Shown here in pieces: positions 27,401 to 35,263 of a stretch of 64,000 bases of DNA. The notes below the pieces were generated by a model, which was not told the DNA's origin, searched no databases, and saw nothing but the letters and a program-made list of their open reading frames with translations. A program made the translations under genes and the position numbers. The stretch is from positions 6,752,425-6,816,424 of the forward strand of contig NZ_JAQNDM010000002.1 of assembly GCF_028368975.1 (NCBI RefSeq), written 5' to 3'. The stretch comes from Stigmatella ashevillena (GTDB taxonomy: Bacteria > Myxococcota > Myxococcia > Myxococcales > Myxococcaceae). Every line of letters begins with the position of its first letter. Within the stretch, counting starts at the first letter, position 1.

Positions 27401-30400
27401 CGTCGAGAGGTCTGCCTGGATGCCGAAGTGGGCCTGGGCGCCGCCGGGGTGGACCCGGAAGCCCGTGACGATCTCATCGAAGATCAGCGCTGTTCCCGAG
27501 GCGAGCGTGAGCGCGCGCACCTCTTGGAGGAAGGCCCGGGGTTGCAGGTCCGGCCGACGGCTCTGCACGGGCTCTACCAGCACGGCGGCCAGCTCATGGG
27601 CGTGCTGCTTCAGGTAATCGATGGCGCTCTGCTCGCCGTAGTCGAGGACCACCACATCCCGGACGGCGCCCTTCGAGATTCCCGGAGCCACCGGGATGGC
27701 CTCATCGTCGCTGCCCTGGGAGCGCGCGAGGACGCCGTCATAGTGCCCATGGAACGAGCCCTTGAAGAGGACGATCCGCTCGCGGCCGGTGGCATTGCGA
27801 GCCAGGCGCAACGCGGTCATCACCGATTCGGTGCCCGACTGGCAGAAGGTGACCCGCTCGGTGCCGGTCAGCTCCGTGAAGAGTTCGGCGAGTTGACCGG
27901 CGCGCTCCGGCTGCGGCCCCACGCCGAAGCCACGCTCGAGCTGCTGCGCAATGGCTTGCTGGATGAATGGCGCGCTGTGGCCGAAGAGGTGAACCCCGAA
28001 CCCCATGGCGAGGTCGACGTATTCGTTGCCATCCACGTCCCAGATCCGGGCCCCCTGGTAGCGCGAGCCCACAATGGGATAGCTGATCTCCTTGATGGGC
28101 ATCCGGAACCCGGCCAGTGCCCGGTTGTCCGCGAGGGCGGGACGGTGTTTCTGGGCCCACGTTTTCGACCCCTGCGTCCGTTGTGCATAGCGCTCCATGA
28201 ACGCGTGCAGGTGCCGTTGCTGCCGCTGGTTCAACTCTCCCCCTGCGTCACCGGTCAATCGCGCGGCCGGGACAGGTGCATGGGGAGGTGCCGTCACCGG
28301 AGGGGCTTCGGCTCGCCGGGGACTCGGAGGAGGCGGGGCCTCGATGATCTCAGGCGCTGGGCTTTGCTCCTCCACTTCCATGGCAGGCGGCGTGGGTGCC
28401 GGGCTTGTCCCGGCTCTGTCCCGGAGCAGATCGAGCTGCTTGGAGACGATCTCAAGTTGCTGCGAGAAGAGCCGCTCGAGAGAACCCTCGGGAGCGGCTG
28501 GCAAGATCGGCCGGAGCGGGTGAGAGGGCGAGGAGTGGACGCCATTCGTCCCTGCGATGCCATTCTTGATCCGTGGTGCACCGTTGCTTGGCACCTCGTT
28601 TCGGGGTTGCTCCGCCTTCGCGACCAGAGGGTTCGGGGCACGGGAGATGGAGCAAGCGGCGGCCGGGGCCGACTCCAGCTTCAGTGTCGCCACGGCCGTG
28701 GGGGCGGGCCTGGAGATGGACTCTGCCGGAGGGAGAGCGGCTGCGGGGGCGGGCGGCTCGGCGTGCTCGGGAGGGAGGTGCTGTTCGATGTGGACCGCCA
28801 GCGCCTCGATGGTGGGCAGCTCCTCGAAGAGCTGCCGCATGGACAGCTTGAGCTTGTAATCGGCTTCGATCAGCCGGATGGCCTCGATGAGGGAGATGGA
28901 GTCCGCCCCCAGCTCCAGGAAAGAGGCCTGCGGATCGAGCTCGGATGGGGCGGCCCTGAGCAGGTTCGCCACCATCTTTCGCACCGCGCTCACGATGGAA
29001 TCCAACCGCTTCGGTTTGGCGGGCTCGGCGGCCTGGGGCTTGGACACGGTTTCTCCTGCCTCTGACTTGCTCACCTGAGGTGGCTCTTCGTTGAACCAGT
29101 AGTGCTTCCGCTCGAAGGGATAGTTGGGCAGGGAAACGCGCTGCCTCGGGTAATCCCTGTCAAAGCCCTTCCAGTCGATCTCCACCCCGCCTGCGTACAG
29201 AGAGCAGAGGGAGTCGAGCATCACGTCCCAATCGCCGCGCTTTTCGATCAGCGAGGGCAACCAGCCGGTTTTCACCTCCGGCAAGCACCGCGCGCCCAAG
29301 TGTGTCAGCAGAGGCTTGGGACCTATCTCCAGGAACAGCTCGCACCCTTGGGCTTGCAGGGCGCGGATGCCTTCCAGGAAGCGCACTGGCGCACGGGTGT
29401 GTCTCCTCCAGTAGGCGGCATCGGGGGCTTGCCCGGCGGGCAACGCCTCGCCCGTCACGTTCGAGATGAAGGGGATCCGGGGAGCCTGAGCCCGGATGCT
29501 CCCTGCCGTCCGCTCCAGGGGGGCGAGGACCGGCTCGATCAAGGGAGAGTGAAACGCGTGAGACACCCGGAGGGGCTGGCTCCTCACGCCTTCCGCCTCC
29601 AGGGCCGCCACGGCCGCTTCGAGCGCCTCCTTGCGCCCGGAGATGACAATGCTCTCCGGCCCATTGATGGCGGCGATGGCGAGCACGTCGGAGAACTTCT
29701 CGATCGCGGCGGCAACCCGGGACTCAGGGGCAAGAATGGCCGCCATGGCGCCATTCTGGGGGAGCGCCTGCATCAGGCGCGCGCGCTCGGCGGTGAGGCG
29801 CAGGCCGTCCTCCAGCCGGAACACGCCAGCGACACACGCGGCGGCCAGCTCTCCCACGCTGTGTCCGAGCACCGCCGCGGGCTCGACCCCCCAGGAACGC
29901 CACAGCTCGGCGAGCGCATACTCCAGTGCGAACAAAGCAGGCTGGGTGTAGGCGGTCTCATCGAGCGGTGAGGCCTGCCCCGGTTCGGGGTAGAGCACCT
30001 GGAGCAGTCTCTGGCCGAGGAGCGGACGGAGGATCTTGTCACACCGGTCGAGGGCATCCCGGAAGGTGGGCTGCGTCTCATAGAGCTGGCGCCCCATGCC
30101 GGGGTACTGGGCGCCCTGGCCTGTGAACAGGAAGGCCACCTTGGGGCGCTTGCGGCGGTTGACCTGGGCGTAGGCCGCTTCCGGTGCCTGTCCGCGGGCG
30201 AAGGCCTCCAGCCGCTCGCTCAGCTCCGAGGATGAACCGAAGGGCACGGCCAGCCGGTGGGCGAAGTTCGAGCGCCCCGTGTTGGCGCTGTAGCCGAGGT
30301 CACCCGGCGACACCCCAGGCTGTCCGGCGAGGTGCTCGTGGTGGCGGTGGGCCATCTCTCGGAGCGCGCCCTCGCTCTTCGCGCTCAAGGTGAGCACGTG

Positions 30401-31729
30401 CCGGGGTCTCTCCGGTATGTCGTCCTCGGCTTGCTGCGCCGCGGGAGCCCCTTCCAGGACCAGGTGGGCATTGGTTCCCCCGAAGCCGAACGAGCTCACT
30501 CCTGCCAGCGCGGGTCCAGACACCTCTGGCCACGGTTGGAGGGACTGCTGGACCCGGAGGGGGATCTTGTCGAAGTGGATGTACGGGTTGGGCTCGTTGA
30601 AGTGGAGGCTGGGAGGCAGGTGCCGGTGCTTCAGAGACAGCGCCACTTTGATCAGCCCCGCGATGCCGGCCGCGGCTTCCAGGTGACCAATGTTGGTCTT
30701 GACCGAGCCCAGCGCGCAGACGTTCCCGGCAGGGCGGCCCTGGCCCACCACCGAGGCGAGTGACTTCACCTCGATGGGGTCCCCGAGCTTCGTTCCCGTC
30801 CCATGGGCCTCGATGTACTGCACCTGGGAGGGGGCGACCCGGGCATCCTCGTAGGCTTGTCGAAGCACGGCCTCCTGGGCCGCCGGGTTCGGCGCGGTGA
30901 GCCCATTGCTGCGGCCATCCTGGTTGACCGCTCCACCGCGCACGAGGGCGTAGATGGAATCGCCATCCTCCAGTGCCTTGGACAGCAGCTTCAGCACCAC
31001 GATGCCGGCGCCCTCACTGCGGACGTACCCATTGGCCTTCGCGTCGAACGCCTTGCAGCGGCCATCCGCGGCCATGAAACCGGACTTCGAGTAGCCCACC
31101 GTCACCCAGGGTGACAGCACGAGCTGGACCCCGCCCGCGACGGCGAGGGCCGAGTCTCCGCTCCACAGGCTTTTGCAGGCCAGGTGCACGGCGACGAGCG
31201 AGGACGAGCACGCCGTGTCCACCACCAGGCTGGGGCCCTGGAAGTCGAACAGGTACGAGATGCGGTTCGCGGCGATGCAGTTCGTGTTGCCCGTTCCCAC
31301 GTGTGCATCGATGTTCCGCGTGTCCCGGCACAGCAGCGTGTAGTAGTCGTAGCTGGACATCCCGACGAAGACGCCGGTCTTCGTTCCCCCGAGCCGCTCC
31401 GGGGCCTGTCCCGCATCCTCCAGCGCCTCCCAGGTGACCTCCAGCAGCAGCCGCTGCTGGGGATCCATGGTCGTCACCTCTCGCGGGGCGATTCCGAAGA
31501 ACTGGGGATCGAACTGATCCACCTGCTCCAGGAACCCGCCCCAACGGGTGCTCATCTTTCCGGGGGCGGCGGGGTCCGGATCATAGAACGCGTCGATGTC
31601 CCACCGGCCGGGGGGGACCGGCGTGATGGCATCCACACCGTCGTGGAGTAGTTTCCAGAATGCCCTCGGGTCCTTGGCACCCGGAAAACGGCATCCCAGA
31701 CCGATGATCGCTACGGGCTCGCGGTTCAT
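21476..31729 (-). CDS. Hybrid PKS-NRPS megasynthase KS-AT-ACP-AMT-MOX-C-A-PCP-TE
   Basis: 3417 aa. KS 1-430 (Cys in DTACSSS near 173, EAHGTGT, NIGHLE). AT about 530-830 (GHSVGE near 622; HAFH, so malonyl-CoA). ACP Ser in LGADSIS near 943; no KR/DH/ER. Class III aminotransferase 1200-1590 with PLP lysine in YGKIPGGG near 1446. Luciferase-like FMN monooxygenase 1680-2025 (MEFSLYFFGKYE, VPERHFHPFGG). C 2060-2490 (HHIFCDG). A 2530-3010 (YTSGSTGTPKG; code read as DILQLGLIWK, glycine-like). PCP LGGNS near 3055. TE with GFCSG near 3215, Cys at the nucleophile position. It would extend an acyl chain with malonate, transaminate the beta-keto group, hydroxylate the alpha carbon and join glycine. ATG 31729; 26 bp after the P450 gene. 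Confidence 0.95.
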   Translation of the reverse strand: MNREPVAIIGLGCRFPGAKDPRAFWKLLHDGVDAITPVPPGRWDIDAFYDPDPAAPGKMSTRWGGFLEQVDQFDPQFFGIAPREVTTMDPQQRLLLEVTWEALEDAGQAPERLGGTKTGVFVGMSSYDYYTLLCRDTRNIDAHVGTGNTNCIAANRISYLFDFQGPSLVVDTACSSSLVAVHLACKSLWSGDSALAVAGGVQLVLSPWVTVGYSKSGFMAADGRCKAFDAKANGYVRSEGAGIVVLKLLSKALEDGDSIYALVRGGAVNQDGRSNGLTAPNPAAQEAVLRQAYEDARVAPSQVQYIEAHGTGTKLGDPIEVKSLASVVGQGRPAGNVCALGSVKTNIGHLEAAAGIAGLIKVALSLKHRHLPPSLHFNEPNPYIHFDKIPLRVQQSLQPWPEVSGPALAGVSSFGFGGTNAHLVLEGAPAAQQAEDDIPERPRHVLTLSAKSEGALREMAHRHHEHLAGQPGVSPGDLGYSANTGRSNFAHRLAVPFGSSSELSERLEAFARGQAPEAAYAQVNRRKRPKVAFLFTGQGAQYPGMGRQLYETQPTFRDALDRCDKILRPLLGQRLLQVLYPEPGQASPLDETAYTQPALFALEYALAELWRSWGVEPAAVLGHSVGELAAACVAGVFRLEDGLRLTAERARLMQALPQNGAMAAILAPESRVAAAIEKFSDVLAIAAINGPESIVISGRKEALEAAVAALEAEGVRSQPLRVSHAFHSPLIEPVLAPLERTAGSIRAQAPRIPFISNVTGEALPAGQAPDAAYWRRHTRAPVRFLEGIRALQAQGCELFLEIGPKPLLTHLGARCLPEVKTGWLPSLIEKRGDWDVMLDSLCSLYAGGVEIDWKGFDRDYPRQRVSLPNYPFERKHYWFNEEPPQVSKSEAGETVSKPQAAEPAKPKRLDSIVSAVRKMVANLLRAAPSELDPQASFLELGADSISLIEAIRLIEADYKLKLSMRQLFEELPTIEALAVHIEQHLPPEHAEPPAPAAALPPAESISRPAPTAVATLKLESAPAAACSISRAPNPLVAKAEQPRNEVPSNGAPRIKNGIAGTNGVHSSPSHPLRPILPAAPEGSLERLFSQQLEIVSKQLDLLRDRAGTSPAPTPPAMEVEEQSPAPEIIEAPPPPSPRRAEAPPVTAPPHAPVPAARLTGDAGGELNQRQQRHLHAFMERYAQRTQGSKTWAQKHRPALADNRALAGFRMPIKEISYPIVGSRYQGARIWDVDGNEYVDLAMGFGVHLFGHSAPFIQQAIAQQLERGFGVGPQPERAGQLAELFTELTGTERVTFCQSGTESVMTALRLARNATGRERIVLFKGSFHGHYDGVLARSQGSDDEAIPVAPGISKGAVRDVVVLDYGEQSAIDYLKQHAHELAAVLVEPVQSRRPDLQPRAFLQEVRALTLASGTALIFDEIVTGFRVHPGGAQAHFGIQADLSTYGKIPGGGMPLAAVAGKRRFMDGIDGGQWSYGDDSYPEAERTFFAGTFNKPPLSLATALAVLTHLKEQGPQLQEKLNARTARLVATLNAFFEAQRAPIQVVSFGSLFRFVLKGNLDLFFFHLVNRGVYVWEGRTCFLSTAHTEADIEHILQAVQGSVEELRQGGFLPELPPGVSPPPWVTPAAPPRPVSNEPPASSSAPAQEARQRTEIWERKRAKPSSPDGGQESAKSARPLDAVRDRGMEFSLYFFGKYEAAYRDDKYDLLFESARFADAHGFSSLWVPERHFHPFGGFSPNPSVICSALARETKHLKLRAGSVVVPLHHPLRVAEEWSVVDNLSKGRVGLSFASGWHPDDFVFAPDAFGNHRELMYQGIETIQKLWRGESIRVRGGGKNEINVSCFPLPKQSELPFWVTVVNNPETYVRAGQIGAHILTNLMGQTLEDLERNIALYRKALAEHGHDPQSGTVTVLMHTFLGEDLETVRNTARGPFCDYLGAHFSLFQNLAKSQGLPVNLDKLTAEDKQYMLSMAYDRYVRTSALIGTPDSCAEIIRHVQGLGVNEIACFVDFGVDPRSVMASMPSLVALKDRFRPKGGGGGPSPKGGGDDGPSNPSEDVTVALTESQQEFLIVAQMTADEDSMGGHQAIALKLTGPLHLHALGTAVQSIVDRHEALRTTINAEGDRQRVHRSIQVDLSQVDFSHVTEEAREREVLRWFDDQSQSGFDLVNGPLFRAQVLKLHDRLHILSLATHHIFCDGQSMAVILDELGALYTAACQGTRAELPAPMQFRQFVERQNQQMQGEVMAAHEAYWLGKFSGQLPVLQLPTDRPRPPVKSFQANRLTVRVGPELCLALKKLGQRYGTTPFMTLFAAYVGLLHRVTGQEDIIVGVPSSGRSIEGSAGMVGHCANLLPIRTQVRGESRFTEHLAAIKSVLLDGYEHQAYRFATLLEKLRLPRDPSISPLVTVAFNLDRPVAAPAMSGLETDWLPRPISFAVAELGLSIVELRGEMSLDWDYNTDLFDAGTIQRMVAHFHKLLEGIVAAPDQRLCDVPLLLEEEQALLAAWNRTAVPRHGRACVHRLFEAQVQRTPRAPALTFGDKRLTYSELNARANQVAHHLRAQGAGRGSLVGICVERSPEMVIGLLGILKSGAAYVPLDPSFPAERLAHMLDHSRLSLLLAHGKTVGVLPKGDVRRLLLDEHAALSALSTENLEGGAGTEDVAYVMYTSGSTGTPKGIQVLHGAVTNLLESMRDLLGPSDRDVLLAVTTISFDIAALELYLPLLVGAQLAVADHETVADGELLKREMARISPTLMQATPATWRMLIEAGWEGDPKLDILCGGEALRKELSAQLLPRGKRVWNLYGPTETTIWSSAHRVQPGQHGPERADASEPLGQPLANTQLYVLSPHLQPVPLGVTGELFIGGLGLARSYLSQPSLTAEKFVPDPFSGQPGARLYRTGDLVRYRPDGALEFFGRTDFQVKIRGFRIELGAIEAALSQHPAVANVALIAREVKPGDSRLFAYVVFQREQAAPTEELTQFLQNKLPGYMIPGAIIAVEELPLTPNGKVDRKALAALDVGRWLSKVYVAPRTPLEAELAQLWEEVLGTRPVGVTDNFFQLGGNSLLGVRLMTRIRRSLGQEVPLSILLEEPTIDHLAQFISQQNLTQAPVAPGQDKTPLVKVRPEGGRSPLFFAAQLGGIFPSNVVVGILNMARGLEPEQPLYGLQAPALVPELIEVGTAGGALALDGWSYDWKNFHRVVQDCVRALQEIQPTGPYFLGGFCSGSLLAFEIAKHLLAQGQTIARLVLLDPPIGGDAVPPGPSRYDAALADMVWFLGRDIGWGTGWDLQALYSELEPLSPEERWTLALRKLKESKAVAASTEPRELRRLFEAKRNNEEVMSRILLRYEPPVYPHPVTLLISDQTREDYTDESLKTALEHVRRHITGPLDVHFVPGDHGSLFHSPNVEVLTGHVNRCLSESRTHRA

Positions 31730-31755
31730 CTTGTCTCGTCTCTGAGGCAGAGCGT

Positions 31756-32976
31756 TCAGGGATTGAGGAGAACGGGGAGCGTCTGCGGCCCCCGGAAGAT
31801 GATCTCCTTCTGCCAGTCGATCGTTCCAGGCACGAGCGCCATGTCAGGGAACTCCCGGACGAGCGTGCTGATGGCGATCTGTCCCTCGATGAGGGCCAAC
31901 GCGGCCCCGAGGCAGTAGTGGATGCCTCCGGAGAAGGCGAGGTGGCGGTTGTCCTTGCGGGTGATGTCGAACCGGTCCGGCTCCGGGAACTGAGAGGGAT
32001 CCCGGTTCGCCGAGCCGAGCGAGAAGTAGATCAAATCCCCTGCCGGGATGGTTTTCCCGTGGAGGGTGATGTCCTTTTTGGGCACCCGCGTGTTGAGCTG
32101 CACCGGGCTGTCGTAGCGGAGAATCTCATCGATGGCGCCGCGGATGAGCGAGGGGTCCTGCTTCAGTCGCTCGAACTCATCCCGGTTGCGCAGCAGCGCG
32201 AGCACGCCGTTGCTGATGAGGTTCACCGTCGTCTTCTCGCCCGCGATAAACAGCAGCATGCAGACCGAGAGCATCTCGTCCTCGGTGAGCTTGTCGCCCT
32301 GATCCGTGACGGCGATGAGGCTGCTGATGAGGTCATCCTGGGGGTTGCGGCGGCGCTCCGCGAAGAGCTGCCGGAAGTATTCCAGGAACTCCTGGGCCAC
32401 GCGGTTCATCTCCGCGTACTGCTCGAGCGACCGGAGCGGATCCAGAACGCGGGACAAGCCATCGGCCCATCGCGTGACGGAGCCGTGCGCCTCCTCCGGC
32501 ACCCCGAGCATGCTCGCAATCATGGTGACCGCCAGCGGGCAGGCCAGCTCCCCGACGATCTCCATCTTGCCGGTGCTCCTCACCCGGGCGATGAGCCGGT
32601 CCACCATCTCCTGCACGCGGGGACGCAGGGACTCGACGGCGCTGGGGGTGAACGAGCGGTTGACCAGCCCCCGGAGCCGGGTGTGGTCGGGTGGATCGCA
32701 CAGCATGAGCCAGCGGCGCATCGCCTGGGCGAGCGTGCGCAGCTCGCCGGTCTTGTTTCGCTCGAGGAACTGGCTCTTGCGCTCGATGCGCGTCGGGATG
32801 TCGAAGACGCCGAAGGTGTTGTCCCGCAGGAGGACCTTGATGTCGGCGTAGCGGGTGATGACCCAGGCGCCCATGACGGTCCGGTGGACCGGCTCCTCGT
32901 CGCGAAGGCGCGTGTAGACCGGGTAAGGGTCTGCGTGGAAGGCGGGATCAAACAGGTTGAACTTGATGGGATTCAA
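31756..32976 (-). CDS. Cytochrome P450 of the natural-product cluster
   Basis: 406 aa from a TTG at 32976, whose bases overlap the preceding stop (TTGA). The next Met in frame is too deep to preserve the fold, so TTG is the only reasonable start. P450 hallmarks: I-helix AGEKTT, K-helix ExxR in EILR, and haem ligand loop FSGGIHYCLG with Cys near residue 350. Soluble, typical bacterial class I length. It needs external ferredoxin partners, none encoded nearby. Sandwiched and coupled between the acyl ligase and the megasynthase, so it probably oxidises the fatty chain or the finished product. Confidence 0.93.
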   Translation of the reverse strand: MNPIKFNLFDPAFHADPYPVYTRLRDEEPVHRTVMGAWVITRYADIKVLLRDNTFGVFDIPTRIERKSQFLERNKTGELRTLAQAMRRWLMLCDPPDHTRLRGLVNRSFTPSAVESLRPRVQEMVDRLIARVRSTGKMEIVGELACPLAVTMIASMLGVPEEAHGSVTRWADGLSRVLDPLRSLEQYAEMNRVAQEFLEYFRQLFAERRRNPQDDLISSLIAVTDQGDKLTEDEMLSVCMLLFIAGEKTTVNLISNGVLALLRNRDEFERLKQDPSLIRGAIDEILRYDSPVQLNTRVPKKDITLHGKTIPAGDLIYFSLGSANRDPSQFPEPDRFDITRKDNRHLAFSGGIHYCLGAALALIEGQIAISTLVREFPDMALVPGTIDWQKEIIFRGPQTLPVLLNP

Positions 32977-35021
32977 GGCTTCAGCTCGTTCACGAGGTGC
33001 CGGGCCAGAATCTCCGCGCTGGGATGCTCCCAGAACAGGGTGGGCTCGAACTCCCGGCCCAGCCAGCCCGCCAGTTCGCCCGTGAGGCTCACGGCGACCG
33101 CGGAGTCCAGGCCGTAGCGCTCGAAGGGATCCTTGATGTCGATGTCCTCCGCCTTGATGCCCAGGTACTGGGCCATTCGGCCGAGGATCCAGTTCTGGAT
33201 GTCCTCCTCGGTACGTCCGGTCTGGGACGCCGTCCATGCCGGGTCCGCCGCGATGTCTTCTTGGAGGTTCTCCACCCACTGGCCCACGGCGTTCAGACTC
33301 TTGTCGCGGAAGCCATTGCGGCAGGCATGGCGCTGGATCTTCCCGCTGGAGGTCTTCGGGATGCTGCTCGTCTTGAGGAGCACCACCGCGTGCACATGCA
33401 ACTCGTGAGACTCCGACACGGCCTGCCGGATGCACCCCACCACGTCGTCGACGTCGAGGTTGCGCAGGTAGCTGCGCTCCACTTCCTGGACGATGACCAG
33501 GCGCTCCTCGTCCTCCACCGTGACGGAGAACGCGGCGCCGCCGCTCGCCTTCAGCGCCGGATGGCACTCCTCCACCGTCTGCTCGATGTCCTGGGGGTAG
33601 TGGTTGCGCCCCCGGATGATGATGATGTCCTTCAGGCGGCCGGTGATGACGAGGTCCTCCCCGCGGAAGAACCCGAGATCCCCCGTGCGCAGGAACGGAC
33701 CCTCGCCCGTGTCCTGGAGGTAGGCGCGGAACGTCTCCTCTGTCTGAACAGGCCGGTTCCAGTACCCTTGGGCCACGCTGGCGCTGGAGACCCAGATCTC
33801 TCCGACTTGGTTTCTCTCGCACACGGTCCGGTGCGTGGGCTCCACGATGCGGACCTTCTCGAGCCAGGTGCGGCCCGAATACACGAGCGCGTGCGTTCCA
33901 TCCCCACCGGGACCGGCCGGTCCGCCGTCCACCTCGACGATGCGGCCTTGCTCCAGTGCATCCGCCTGGACGTTGCAGATGAAAGGCTTTTGCTTGGGAA
34001 TGCCACCCGAGACCACCAGCGTGGTCTCCGCCATGCCGTAGCAGGGATAGAGGGCCTCGGGTTTCAGGCCATAGTCCTTGAAGGTCTCCATGAAGCGCAG
34101 GACGGTGGTGGCGCGGATGGGCTCGGCACCATTGAAGGCCACCTCCCAACTGCTGAGGTCCAGCCCCATTCGCTGCTCGGGAGACACTTTTCGGGCGCAC
34201 AAGTCATAGGCGAAGTTCGGCCCACCGCTCGTGGTCGCCCGGTAGCGGGAAATCGCATGCAGCCAGCGCGCCGGCTTCTGGATGAACGCCGCGGGGGGCA
34301 TCAGCACGGACTGGATGCCCAGATAGAGCGGCTGCAACACATTGCCGATGAGCCCCATGTCGTGAAACAGCGGCAGCCAGCCGACGAAGACCGTCCGCTC
34401 GCTGTGACCGAAGGTCTGCTGAATGATCCGCTCGTTGTGCAGCACGTTCCCATGGGAGACCATCACGCCCTTGGGGGTACCGGTCGAACCCGAGGTGTAT
34501 TGGAGAAACGCCAGGGTATCGCCGTGGACGTCCGGCGCCTTCCACGTGTCCTGCGACTCCACGGGGATGTTGTCGGTCGAGAGCCAGCGCATCTTGCCCA
34601 GCTCCGGCACGCGCTCGAAGAGGACCTCCAGGTTGGACAGCAGGGGAGAGGTGGTGAGCACCCATTCCGCGCCCGCGTCCTCGATGACGGTCTTCAGCCG
34701 GCGAAGGTTTTGATTGGTCCGAGGCGGGTAGGCGGGAACGGCCACCACGCGGGCATAGAGACACCCCAGAAACGCGACAATGAACTCCAGCCCCGGCGGA
34801 TACAGGAGCAGCGCCCGTTGATTCGCGGCCCCCAGCGCTTGCAGCCGGGCTGCGACCGCACGCACGCGCTGCTCGAGCTGGCCGAAGGTCAGGACTTGGG
34901 ATTCGTTCTCCCCATCGTCCAGGAAGATGAAGGCCGTCCTGTCGGGGTGACGGGCGGCGCGCTCTCGCAGCAACGCGATCAGTGTGGGGAACTCAGCGGC
35001 TTCAATCGGTTGAGCAGACAT
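32973..35021 (-). CDS. Fatty-acyl-AMP ligase with fused acyl carrier protein
   Basis: 682 aa from the ATG at 35021; the open frame extends further upstream but without a better start. Residues 1-580 are an adenylate-forming ligase (LQYTSGSTGTPKGVMVSHGN, GRLKDIIIIRGRNHYPQDIE), with the sequence style of FAALs, which load fatty acids on carriers instead of CoA. Residues about 600-682 are a carrier domain with Ser in YGLDSAVAV. It should activate a medium or long fatty acid and hold it on its own ACP for the KS of the megasynthase. First gene of the cluster; promoter and operator-like repeat lie about 140-175 bp upstream. Confidence 0.93.
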   Translation of the reverse strand: MSAQPIEAAEFPTLIALLRERAARHPDRTAFIFLDDGENESQVLTFGQLEQRVRAVAARLQALGAANQRALLLYPPGLEFIVAFLGCLYARVVAVPAYPPRTNQNLRRLKTVIEDAGAEWVLTTSPLLSNLEVLFERVPELGKMRWLSTDNIPVESQDTWKAPDVHGDTLAFLQYTSGSTGTPKGVMVSHGNVLHNERIIQQTFGHSERTVFVGWLPLFHDMGLIGNVLQPLYLGIQSVLMPPAAFIQKPARWLHAISRYRATTSGGPNFAYDLCARKVSPEQRMGLDLSSWEVAFNGAEPIRATTVLRFMETFKDYGLKPEALYPCYGMAETTLVVSGGIPKQKPFICNVQADALEQGRIVEVDGGPAGPGGDGTHALVYSGRTWLEKVRIVEPTHRTVCERNQVGEIWVSSASVAQGYWNRPVQTEETFRAYLQDTGEGPFLRTGDLGFFRGEDLVITGRLKDIIIIRGRNHYPQDIEQTVEECHPALKASGGAAFSVTVEDEERLVIVQEVERSYLRNLDVDDVVGCIRQAVSESHELHVHAVVLLKTSSIPKTSSGKIQRHACRNGFRDKSLNAVGQWVENLQEDIAADPAWTASQTGRTEEDIQNWILGRMAQYLGIKAEDIDIKDPFERYGLDSAVAVSLTGELAGWLGREFEPTLFWEHPSAEILARHLVNELKP

Positions 35022-35162
35022 GGCTACACACTCTCGCGAAACAGGTGAGCTTTGCCTACATACGCATGGCGGTGACAAGGACACGGACAAGGCAGGGGCC
35101 ACTGCCGAGGACAGCGTGGGTGCCCCTTCACCCTTCCCGTATGGACGGCTTTGTTGACTGAC

Positions 35163-35191
35163 AGCATACAAACCCATCAGGTCACTGACAA
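35163..35191 (-). promoter_or_regulatory. Candidate sigma-70 promoter of the PKS-NRPS cluster
   Basis: On the minus strand, TTGTCA (35191-35186) and TATGCT (35168-35163) are separated by exactly 17 bp. The first matches TTGACA at five of six positions, the second TATAAT at four of six. Transcription would start near 35156, leaving a leader of about 135 bases before the ligase ATG. No other comparably good element was seen in the 242-bp gap. Confidence 0.55.
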
Positions 35192-35198
35192 CCAGTGA
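35182..35198. promoter_or_regulatory. Inverted repeat overlapping the cluster -35 box (putative operator)
   Basis: TCACTG-ACAAC-CAGTGA is a perfect 6-bp inverted repeat with a 5-bp spacer. It covers the proposed -35 element, an ideal place for a repressor. No regulator gene lies adjacent, so the factor would be encoded elsewhere. Confidence 0.5.
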
Positions 35199-35263
35199 AC
35201 TGTGGATTTACACGTGTCGCGAGATGGCTTGTCGGCGAAGGGGAGGTGAGTCAGGGGCGCGGC

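Noticed and set aside
26948-29065. 705-codon plus-strand frame within the megasynthase
   Set aside because: Antisense shadow of the ACP-aminotransferase region; composition is Arg/Gly/Glu biased without domains.
32997-35048. 683-codon plus-strand frame opposite the acyl ligase
   Set aside because: Shadow of the FAAL gene; no recognisable motif.
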